Assembly: GCA_947095535.1 (NCBI GenBank)
Contig: OX352774.1
Span: 236,493,825-236,557,824, forward strand
DNA from: Poecilobothrus nobilitatus
Lineage: Eukaryota; Arthropoda; Insecta; Diptera; Dolichopodidae
Length of the DNA stretch: 64,000 bases
Reading direction: 5' to 3'
The notes under the pieces were generated by a model, which worked only from the letters and a program-made list of their open reading frames with translations, searched no databases and was not told where the DNA came from. A program made the translations under genes and the position numbers. Below, in pieces: positions 38,130 to 48,850 of the stretch; within the stretch, counting starts at the first letter, position 1; the number at the start of each line of letters is the position of its first letter.

Positions 38130-38567
38130 TATAGAAGATTGCGGTAAGTAATAATGTAAATATGTACCATAAAAAACACAGAATAGATAAATTCACCTGT
38201 AATATTTTTATTTTAAAAATTAAGAACTAATACATGGCAGATAAGAAATAGAAAAAGTTAGCATTTACTTTATATAAATAATTTATATATTTATTTACAG
38301 TTATTTACAGCTGTTTACGTATGGACTTAAGCTGAATTTTACCGTGAAGTATACTTTCCATGGTATGTCAAAAATTATAAAAATGAATAATTTACGACTG
38401 AAATACGCTTTAAAATACGCTACACTGATTGTAGGCTTTGTCACTGTTAGCAAAATATTAATAATAATAGACAGATTCATTGCTCTCATGAAACTATAAA
38501 TTTTGAATGCTTGATAAACTAGAATTTCAAGAAATGAGAAACGAAAGAAAAGTCAAATTATTTTAAG
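38130..38567 (+). repeat. 438-bp tandem duplication, left copy
   Basis: Repeated directly at 38568-39005. The only difference I can see is G at 38143 against A at 38581. The unit is A/T-rich. It contains a minus-strand frame of 62 codons (38301-38489), identical in both copies, but without a recognisable domain. The identity of the peptide follows from the recency of the duplication, not from selection. Confidence 0.95.
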
Positions 38568-39005
38568 TATAGAAGATTGCGATAAGTAATAATGTAAATA
38601 TGTACCATAAAAAACACAGAATAGATAAATTCACCTGTAATATTTTTATTTTAAAAATTAAGAACTAATACATGGCAGATAAGAAATAGAAAAAGTTAGC
38701 ATTTACTTTATATAAATAATTTATATATTTATTTACAGTTATTTACAGCTGTTTACGTATGGACTTAAGCTGAATTTTACCGTGAAGTATACTTTCCATG
38801 GTATGTCAAAAATTATAAAAATGAATAATTTACGACTGAAATACGCTTTAAAATACGCTACACTGATTGTAGGCTTTGTCACTGTTAGCAAAATATTAAT
38901 AATAATAGACAGATTCATTGCTCTCATGAAACTATAAATTTTGAATGCTTGATAAACTAGAATTTCAAGAAATGAGAAACGAAAGAAAAGTCAAATTATT
39001 TTAAG
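38568..39005 (+). repeat. 438-bp tandem duplication, right copy
   Basis: Exact head-to-tail neighbour of the left copy. The join is at AAG/TATAGAAG, and the copy ends at TTTTAAG before TTTCTGATG. Near identity implies either a very recent duplication or an assembly artefact. Confidence 0.95.
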
Positions 39006-41800
39006 TTTCTGATGTCGTAGTTGATTTACTAGGCAATGGTTATCTAATAGCATTTGTCCTGTCCGAACTTCGTAAAATTGAACTTAAAACGATCTACACT
39101 TCACTTTTATTTGTAATTCGCAGGAAAATGGGTAAAGTAATGGATTTTAACACAACACTGTCCTGTTGATAGAACCACAAAAATCACTAATACAAAAAGC
39201 CGAACTTAGCCTACAAAAGTCGAATTTCCCTTAAAAGATTTTTGCGGAAGGTACAAAGATAAAGTACAAAGGTACAAAGTAAAGTACAAAGGTACAAACA
39301 TAGGAGGAAGTATCAATTAATATCCGATCAATGTGCTAGAAAACAGAAATCCTTGACAGAATTCTTCTTTCATCGATGATGATATAACTGAATTATATTA
39401 ACAGCAATTTGTAAAACATTCATCATAGTTTAATTATGATAAATTAAATCCGGAGAATCACAACAATTCTAAATTTGCTTTAAGTGTGAATTAATAGTAC
39501 ATTCAGGCTGCCTAGCTTTTTAGATAACATACAACAACATGATACAAGAATTTAAATAAAATATCCTTTACCGAAAAGTATTGATAAAAAACTTTTGAAA
39601 TATATTTCCTTTTTTTTAATTTTGGAAAATTATTAAATATTTTAATTATCAAAAAGATTTTTTTTGCTCCAATTTAAAAATTAAATTATAAAATACACAT
39701 AAGCGAAATAAATCTTTTATTTTATTTTTTTACATCATTCATAATTTTGGAGCCAATTACGACTTTCTTTTTTTTTTTTGCAGATAACACCATTTTTTTT
39801 CATTTAAAAATCACTTTAATCAATTTAAAGTAAATGAAATAAAAACTTAATATTTTTACACTAACATACAAACAATTGAACCAATACGAATTAAAATATA
39901 ATATCCTGAATATCCTTGAAAAATTTTTTTTTTTTTTTGTTTTGTTAAGAAAAGAAACAGGAAACAAAATAAATTTATATAATACATGAAAAAAATTGTA
40001 CTTTACAGTTTATACATACATATATTCATTGTCTATACATAAATATACATCTTTTTTTTATCTCAAAAAATTAAATTTCAATAATAAATTTTAATTAAAA
40101 ACCATTTTATTATTTTTTTGTATATTTCTAATGTATTCATACTAATTATTTTATTCTTTTCCAACAAAAAAAAAAATTAAAAAAAAAAACCTAAAAATAA
40201 ATTTAAAATAAACAAATCAAAATTCAATTTTCTATGTTATCCTTACAATACGTTGCTTATTGACACAAAGGAATGGGAAATTTCCTTACAACAATGAAAA
40301 AAAAAGAAATAAAAAAACTCCTCTTTAACTTTTATTTCAAATTGAAAATCATAAATAAATATTTTAAATGTTTTAAAATTTTTGTACATTAGAAAATCCA
40401 GTATCTACAAACAAAGACAATTCAAACGATAAATTTGTATTTCTCTTCACAGGTTACCTCATATGGATAGGAAGGTCGATTTTTTTCAATATTCTCTATA
40501 GTTTTTTTTTTCTGTCCGGATTGGGTTTTTCTTTTATCATAATTCAAAATTAAAATTCAAAATTATTTGGATATATTGAAAGTTGCAAGGTACAACAAGA
40601 TACTAAGGACGGAAAGGAGAATAGTAAGATAGGAATTGATTCAATGACAGCATATTTTCAGGCAAGGCAATACCAAAGAATATGAAAATTTTCGTAATAA
40701 AAACTAAAAAAAAAACGAATCTAAGAAAAAGATAGAAAAGATATAACATAAAATAATATCATGCATGGTACGTAGAAAGTGGTAATTTAGTATATGGATG
40801 TAACGGAGAAATTAAAAGATGACAAGAAAGAGTAGAAGAGAAAATACTAAAGAGAATAGAATATAGATTTTTTTTTTTTTTTGAAACCACAAATACAATA
40901 AAATACAGATTCACTTGAAAATTTATGAAAAATATTTTAATGCAAAATAACATACAGTAAAGAAAAAATTTTTAATTCTTTTACAGGATTATTTAAAGAA
41001 TGTCCTAATGAAACCCAGTTAAAAAAAAAAAAAAAAACAGATACTATTAAAAAGGTTTTCTAAGGACAAAAAAAAAAAAGACTAGGACAAACTCATTCCA
41101 AAAATATTTTCTATTTTTGAAAAAAAAGGATATACCGAATTCTGTTAAATATAAATTAAAAAAAAAAAACAAAAACGATTTAATATTTGGATCCGTAACC
41201 GACCACTAAAAAGAAATTTTTTAATTTTTGTTGATAGAAAAGTGGAGAACGAGGAAATTTTTTCTTATAATCGTAGTTTTTGTATCTTTTTATTATTTTA
41301 TTTTAATTGAAATTTGATTTACGAGATTGTCGATTTTTTTTTTTTTGTTGTTTTTTTTTTTGTGAATTAAAATTATTTTTATTTTATAATTGTAAATCTT
41401 TTTGGTTTCGTCCTTTTAATGGGTACAAACAATCAATATGTGTATTGTTATTGTAATTGTAGTGAAAGGATTCATTTCTAATCGTATCCTTGTATTGTCT
41501 CAATTCTTTAATGTGTTTTGTTTTCTTTAATTTCTTAACAAATGTATTTCGTCCTTTTTCATTTATCATATTTATATTTAATTTAATTTTCGTTTCCATT
41601 TGTATTTTAGTTTTATCCATTTTTTTTATATACTGAATCCTGATTATAAATTTATTGGTTTTCTGTGTATTTTGTTTTTGTTGTGCAAAAATTTTAATTT
41701 ATGTAATTTTTGTATCGTTTTGTCTGATTCTTTTATAAAATTATGTTATAATTATTCTGTTATTTTTTTTTTTTTTTTTTGAATATTTGTAAATATTTTC
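39006..41800. other. Non-coding stretch with a short GTACAAAG tandem
   Basis: 39006-39240 is less A/T-rich than its surroundings but shows no domain. 39248-39299 holds repeated GTACAAAG words. Beyond 39600 the sequence is dense in T/A tracts, with no gene recognised. Confidence 0.5.
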
Positions 41801-41804
41801 GCTA

Positions 41805-41984
41805 AAACATTTTTAAGAATTTTGTTTACAAAATTTTTTTTAAAGATTTCTTTAAGCTTACCTTAAGTTGAAGGATCTAGATTCCAATATAAGTTTTCAA
41901 ACATTTTTTAGAATTTAGTTTAAAAAATTTTTTTTAAAGATTTCTTTAAGCTTACCTTAAGTTGAAGGATCTAGATTCCAATAG
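41805..41984 (+). repeat. 94-bp imperfect tandem duplication
   Basis: The block AAGATTTCTTTAAGCTTACC followed by TTAAGTTGAAGGATCTAGATTCC occurs twice, 94 bp apart (from about 41844 and 41938). The preceding AAACATTTTT-A-GAATTT block also recurs 94 bp apart (41805 and 41899). The second half is nearly identical between copies and the first half somewhat diverged. Confidence 0.9.
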
Positions 41985-43249
41985 AACTCTTTTCACTGAT
42001 AATTTACTAAATTGTTATTGGAGCAGCCTTGATGTGTTCAGCCAATCCAAATTACATTTATCATAAAGGTAAGTCTATAGTATTAATCTATCTAGAAAAC
42101 TTTCTGGAAAGTCTGAAAAGGCTAAGCTTACCTAATCTTGATTATATGACTTAGATAAATATGGAGAAAATAAAATGATCGCAGTGCGAATATTTTTGCA
42201 AGCAAGCATAATGTAAATATATAGTCTTTTCTCAATTAAAAAGAGCTTCTTCTTATAAAGACATAGGTGTTTTTTATAAAAAGTTGAATTACTGGCTTCT
42301 TTCTTTCTTCTTCAGGACCCTTTTTCTTCACTAGCATCGAAAATTTTAGAAAATTAATTCGGGCGACCTAAAGATACAATTTTTTCTTAAGAATTTAAAA
42401 AAAAGAACACAATAGAACTTTAAAAAATTTCTTATTTTCTCTTTCCTTGAGCATTAAATAACTGTTCAAATAAATCGAATGAAGTCCTTTAGATCATAAT
42501 TCACAAGAAAAGACAAAAAAGAAAAAAATATATTACATTAAAAAGTCGATAATTTGAGATTTATGAACTCCGAAAAACCAAATTTTTTCTTTTTTTTCTG
42601 TTAACAAATTTCATATGAAAATCGCATAATCTCATAAATATGTGACTGTCTATAGTTTGGTGATGAGCCCATTTAAGGATCGTAAATTGTCAATTTATGA
42701 CAAAGACAACAATAAAAAAGAAAAAGTAAAAATACGAAGAAAAAGATACAAGAAATCTGATTATTATTGTTTAAATTACAGTATCGACCAAAATATATTA
42801 CTTAAATTTATTAAATTTTTTTTTTTTCAGGGCAAAAATGTACCTAATTTATTTATAGTCTGGCACGATTATTCTTATAAAATAGGTACTTTGTTCAACA
42901 TTATTTAAAATTTAATATTTTGTTGCATATGATTTAATGAAATATCAGAACACTACTTAAAACATCATCGCTGGTACAACTAGTATATCATTTACGTTTT
43001 AAAAAATAATATAGGAATATTTTCTTAAATTTTCAGCGAATACTTCATAAGAATTAGTAGAGAAACTAAAATTCTAAAATTCTGTTTACTGGGAACAACA
43101 TTTTGATTTGATACAAAAGAAAATTTCCAAACAGCAACACTGTAGTTCAATAGACGTTCGGTTAAAAGTTTATTACTGGACTGGTTTTTGTACTTGTAAC
43201 TTTTCATATGAACAAATTTCTAAACTCTAAATTACTCTTAGGTATTACT

Positions 43250-43278
43250 CTTAGGAGTTTACTTAGGTAAACTCTAAG
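43250..43278. repeat. Short inverted repeat
   Basis: CTTAGGAGTTTAC (43250-43262) pairs with GTAAACTCTAAG (43267-43278), leaving one bulged G and a TTAG loop. It may be a stem-loop, or slippage between nearby CTCTTAGG copies. Confidence 0.7.
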
Positions 43279-43287
43279 TTACCGCCT

Positions 43288-43355
43288 GTCAAAAACTACT
43301 TTCTTTTGGTATAAATTTCTGGTCAAAAACTACTTTTCTGAAGGCATAAATTTTT
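43288..43355 (+). repeat. 34-bp tandem duplication
   Basis: GTCAAAAACTACTTTC-TT, followed by GG-ATAAATTT, occurs at 43288 and again at 43322, with a few differences in the middle. Confidence 0.75.
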
Positions 43356-46300
43356 TCTCTATTAATTAATTTGTGACAAATATTTTTGTTCTTATTTTTT
43401 TGTCAGATACTGTATATACTAAAATATATATTCTCAGATAAGAAGCAGGCAGTCAAGAAAACACTACCAAAAGGATGAATCTAAAAATTTTTTTTAAATT
43501 GAATATGTAATCGCATTCTTTTTAAAAAAAAAAAAGAAAAATTTGAATTTGAGTTCCTATTAAATTTAAAACGATATAAAATCAATAATTTTAAAATAAA
43601 TAAAATAAATTTTTATTATTATATTATTTAACAATTTCAAAAATGAATATCGTATTATATGTTTTATCAACACTATCATCATTTTTAACTGCTATAAAAA
43701 TTATCTCATTTGGTTGGATTTTTATTTTATTTTTTCTTTGTTTGAGATCTTCTTGGTCATGTCCTTTGAACTTTAATGCATTTTTATGACAATAATAATT
43801 TATATAGCGGTTTTTATACATTGACTGACTGCGTGTGAGGAATTTTTTTTTTAAGTGATTTGATGTAGATTTACATAAAAAAAAAAAAAAAACTCTAAAA
43901 TGTACAACACATTCAACAAAAAATGTTACACAGTGAATATGACTGTATATTGTATTGTATTGGTGCCTCTTTTTTTGGTTTATTTCATGGCTCTCTTTTG
44001 GCATTTTTATCCAATTTTAAATTTCTTATATGCTAAATAAATCATCGCTAAAATTTATTTTATCATTTTTTCTTAGTTATTGTTATTGTATTGTTGTTGC
44101 TTTTTTTTTTTTTTTGTCTTTAAAAGCATATAAAAACATAAGAATCGCGAGATTTTGAATACTTCAATCACAGCAGGATGTTCGAAATAAAATTTAAGAA
44201 AGAAAAATAAGATTTTTTTTTTTTAAGAACTTTTAAGAAAGATAAATAAAATAAAAAATCTATAAAAAATATTTAATTTTGGTTTCTGACGAGTTTTTTT
44301 AAAAAATATTTTAAAAATGTTTATTTTTGAAAGTTTATAATTTATTTCATCAAAGTATAATGCTATATTACTTTATTTTTGCGATTTACAAGTGCAATAA
44401 TTACAATTGTGCTAATTTTTCACAAGATTTTTCATTAACTGATTCGTTTGATTAATTTATAGAGTTGAGATGTGATCATAGTCCAAATATTAGATAATTT
44501 TGCGTACCTTAGCTAGCAGATCTTACTGATAAGCTAAATTTAATAGGCTTAAAATATAACTTCAACTAAGGAACAGATTGAAAATTAAGGAATTGATAAA
44601 AAATCTGCAAAAGACCAGATTTGAAATAGTTAAAATAATATTCACACAAATTAATATTCGAAATTTAATGTTGAACAAAAAAATATGGATGAATTCAGTC
44701 CAGCTCACAACAATAAACTGTTAAAGTCGAAAAATATATATAAAATTATAAATCTCTAAAACTTAAATAACTTTTTAAATAAAATAAAATAAAGAAAACA
44801 TAAAAATTGATCGTATATACATATATTATCATTTAATGGGTTTTAAAAGTCAGTTTTGCTTTTTAATTTTTTGTTTTTGGTAAACACCAGGAATAGTTTC
44901 ACAAGGATCTCATTTATATTTCTTTTTAATTCAAATTTTTTTTTTTGTTATCCTTTGGAAATAATTGTTGTAATAATTATTTTTGTCATAAAATTCTTTT
45001 CAAAATTTTTATGACTCATTATTCAAGATTTTCTACTTTAAATTAAATTTAAAAAAATTTTGAAAAACATGAAGGATTTATGACTCTTTGGTTCTGACCT
45101 TTTAAAATTATTTTAAGAAAACCGAAAAAAAAAAAAAAAATTATCTTACAATAACATATCCTTTTTTTTTTATTTTTTTGAAATTATTATATTTTAATTT
45201 TAATTTATTCTTAAAGGCGACCCTTCTACAAAATTATTTTTGTTACGTAATACTGGGTGTCCTTATAATCATTATAAATCAATCATCAGAAATTTCAAGG
45301 GCAATTTTTTATGTCGTAAAAAATGATTTCCTTACGTCACAGATATTATCATTTTGTATAATTAAAAAAAAGGACAGTTTACGCACTTTAGTATATTTGT
45401 TTTTTTTTTTTGTTGTTTTTATGGGTTGAACAAAAGAAGGATCGTAAGTCTTCCTTTCAAAAATAAAAAATTTATTACATTAAGAACTAAAAACTAAAGA
45501 TCACAAATTATCTATCATTATACTTAGAATGCAATAAAAATGTTTACAAAAAAAAATACAATAATTTTAGAAAATAATTGTTTTTTTACAACAAACTAGC
45601 AAAAGCAAAATATATCTATTTATGACACAGTATGATATCCTTTTAATTATCCTGTGTGATTATTAATATAGATTATTATAGGTTTTGTGTTTACTCATTT
45701 AGATGTTAAAGTGCCCGTTATATTTTTGATCTTAAATTCATTATTATAAATTTCCTGCATGTCCTTATTATAAGAATATATGTATTATTAATTATAAAAA
45801 TATCAAAGTATAGTTTTTCTACTATCGCGCAAGATAATTTTAGACCAGATCCTTAAAATAATGTACATTATTATTGTTTTGATTATAAAATTAAAACTGT
45901 GTGTGTTTTTTTTTTTGAGAATTCTATAAAAAAAAAAACAACTTTTCATTTCACAATGTAATTTGTATTCAAATTATTTATAAGACAAGAAAATACAGTA
46001 AGTGTCATAAATGGAGAAACATTTTTGAAATGGCTAAACGTAAAAAACTAAAGTGTTGTTAAGGTCCCTCTCTTTGCGTTCAAATTTATTTAAATTGAAA
46101 TTATGAACTAAAAAACACTTAATAACTTAATAAGTATACAAAAATGACTATAATAAAATATTTCAGGAAAAGCAGATTAACATTTTAATTGAAGATTATA
46201 AGTGTAAAAAATTTACAGACGCGCTTCTGCAGAAAGAGGTAAAACTTAAAAAATGCCTAATTTAATAATATTTTTCTGTCAATAAAAATTAAAAATAGTA

Positions 46301-46377
46301 AGAGAAACTAGTAAAAATATGTGCACTAACTATTAACTGTAAAAATAATGAGTATATAAACATTTTTTTGGAGTAAT

Positions 46378-47110
46378 ATAAAACAAAGCAGAATGTTAAA
46401 CCAAAAGTTTTTAAGGAAAGCTCCTTTTCCAAGAAGAATTGTGACTCGCATTAAAATTTGTAATATTTTCTAAAATGTAAAAATGTTTTCTAATTATGTA
46501 AAATAAAATTTTAGTGAAAAATCAATATACATTTTTTTTTTAATTTTGAGGAAACCAAATAGTGGTTATCCATGTCATGTAAAAAGATAATATTAAAGTT
46601 TAATTTTGTTATATTAACGTCAAAATTTGTGCAGGTGACTAAGTTATACAGTTGTCTAAAAATAGAAAATTTCCAATTTTGACCCCTTATAACTTTTAAA
46701 TAGAGAATGTTGATCTTTTTTTTCTCAAAATTTCAATATTCTATCTGAAAGTGTTTCGCAAATATAAAAGACGCAAAATCTTGAAAAATTTATTTTCAGA
46801 TAAAGGTAAATTTAAATTTTAAATGTAATAAAAATTGTATAATTTTGATATTGAATGATAAAGATAAAAAAGCTCTGTTGATTTGCGTTTTTATATTCGA
46901 AAAGTTTTAAGCTGTATCTGAGATATATAAAATTCGAAAATAAGGCTTTCTCAAACTTTGGGTGGCTGTAGCTCTGTAATGGTTAGGCCTACATAAAACA
47001 ATGTTGTACATAAGTAACAATATAACAACATTAATTTTTTAAGCGACCAATCCATGGTTAAAATTTTATTGTTCTATTTTAAATAATGTAAAAATTTGTT
47101 ATTAGGTACG
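46378..47110 (+). repeat. Old single-unit copy of the (GACG)n/477-bp-unit family
   Basis: Begins AAAACAAAGCAGAATGTTAAACC, matching the head of the 34.2-kb element. It continues with the TGTGACT block, TTAAAGTTTAATTTT, GCAGGTGACTAAGTTATA, GATAAAGGTAAATTTAAA and GGTGGCTGTAGCTCTGTAATGG, and ends at CTATTTTAAATAATGTAAAA. The (GACG)n tract and terminal hairpin are not preserved. Confidence 0.75.
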
Positions 47111-47362
47111 CCATATATGCCTAACCGTCTATCACTGAGACCCCTTAACAATTTTGAATTTAAAAGGCGTAAGATTAAGGGGATAAGGGAGCTTAGGAAT
47201 TATTATTTTAAATTTATTCATTTATTTCATTTATATTAATATTACAAATCACATAGGATATTGCAATATTACAAAACTATCGGCTACAAAACCCATTATA
47301 GGTCGAATACTACTATTAAATTATATACAAATATTATTTATTTTGTTTATATTATAATTATA

Positions 47363-47496
47363 CTATATATTTACATTATATTTGGTCGTAAGGAGGGTAT
47401 GTAAAGAAAAAAAGCACTTACGACCTCTGCAGGGATCGAACCCACACTCCTTCGGTTAATACGCCACACGCCTACCCACTAGGCTACCGAAGCCCC
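47363..47496 (-). mobile_element. tRNA-derived SINE, short-bodied variant with 10-bp flanking repeat
   Basis: On the minus strand the head GGGGCTTCGGTAGCC is followed by the A box TAGCCTAGTGGG (47486-47475) and the B box GGTTCGATCCC (47442-47432). A hairpin follows, built from GTCGTAA and TTACGAC around an enlarged loop. The later tail of the 27-kb copy is absent. TATAATTATA flanks both sides (47353-47362 and 47497-47506) as a possible target duplication, although low complexity weakens that. Confidence 0.85.
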
Positions 47497-47506
47497 TATA
47501 ATTATA

Positions 47507-48584
47507 AAATTTTTAGTTTTATATAATATTGCATACTTCTAGGAACTATAGAAAAACGTTTACCTTTGCATTATTCCCTTTAATATTATACAATTAATAT
47601 CAATTAATTGAAACACTTTTCAATTTTGATTTTTGTTTTTATTAAAATGTTCCTAGAAAATTTTTATAGCTAAATATGTACATACTCAGACAAAAATTCA
47701 AATAGTGCGATTCTTTGGAAAAAAAAAAACGAAATTAAAATAATGTTATTTTTTTTATAGCGTTGATTATGACTACGTAAAAAAACCATAAAAATAACAG
47801 TAAACATAAACATAAAACGGTTAAATAAAACAAAGAAAAAAATAAAAAAAGTCAATAATAATATGAGAAGAGGAGAAAGTTATAAGGATAATCGTATGTT
47901 TTTCATACACACACACACACACATCGCAACACACACACATGATATATACAATTTTATATAGCCATAAACATAATAAAAATAACTTTTTGGAAGATGTTTT
48001 ATTGTTTGATTTTATTATTTTATTTTTATTGTTATTATCAGAGAAGTAAAAGTCTATTTACAGTTTAGTCATCAAAATGTATACACATATACGCATATAT
48101 TAGGACACTATATACTTTGAATATATGAATATAATAATATGTTATAAACACCTGTTGATATGCATATAATTTAAAATTTCTTTTATTTTATTACAACAAG
48201 TTGTAAATTTAGTAGCTTAAATTTCTATTTTTTTTTTCTTTTTTTCTTTTTTTTAATAGGAATTTAATTTTATTCTTGATTGTTCTTTCAGGTCATTAGC
48301 TTTAAAAGTAGTCGTTATATTAGCGATTCGATAACTTTTTAACTAGATAATAAAATAGTATGTAGTTATTTTTAAATAATTTGTGATTTTATTTGAAAAT
48401 GATTGTAGAATATTAAAATTTGATTTTTATACATATTTTTTTTTTTCTTATTAAAATTCCAGTTTGATTACAATTCCAGATTGATTGAAAACATGTAAAA
48501 CAATCTATAGTGAGTAAAATCTATATTCATTTTTAATATTTTTAAGGCTAAAAAGATTTTTAAGACCGTATGAATGTAGTTCTA
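47507..48584. other. A/T-rich stretch with a CA microsatellite, no gene seen
   Basis: An (AC)n run lies at about 47905-47938, interrupted by ATCGCA. The rest is T/A-tract-rich with no domain. Confidence 0.55.
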
Positions 48585-48850
48585 AGGGTATACTAAATTT
48601 GCCATTATATTTCTGACCTCTTAAAGATGAGGAACTAGATATGACAAAGTACATATTATATACTTACTTAGAATCAAATTCTGAACCGATTTAACCATAA
48701 ATGTCTGTCCGTCCGCACAATAGATCGCAAAATAAAAGAAGCTAAATTCTAAAATTTTTACCATTTATCTTTGTAAAATGTTAGTTTGTTAGTTTCGGTA
48801 TTTAAATTGAGAAATTTCGACAGACGCGTTCACATAGCTGTCACATGACT
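48585..48850 (+). repeat. TATACCC/GGGTATA-type dispersed repeat, plus strand
   Basis: Starts AGGGTATACTAAATTTGCC and has the expected further blocks: CTGACCTCTTAA in the place of AACACCTCGAA, GAACTAGATAT, ATGTCTGTCCGTCCG at about 48700-48714, then AAAAGAAGCTAAATTCTAAAATTT. It is a diverged relative of the minus-strand copy ending at 8840. The right end is uncertain. Confidence 0.6.

Larger units (their letters stand above)
41985..46377. other. Homopolymer-rich non-coding block
   Basis: No gene recognised; frames such as those at 42642-42908 (+) and 43624-44004 (-) lack domains and run through poly(A) or poly(T). It holds a small hairpin (43250-43278) and a 34-bp tandem (43288-43355). Confidence 0.5.

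Noticed and set aside
38301..38927. Two identical 62-codon minus-strand frames as a duplicated gene
   Set aside because: Identity is explained by the recent 438-bp duplication; the peptide has no domain.
43624..44004. 126-codon minus-strand frame
   Set aside because: Passes through poly(A) and simple sequence with no recognisable domain.
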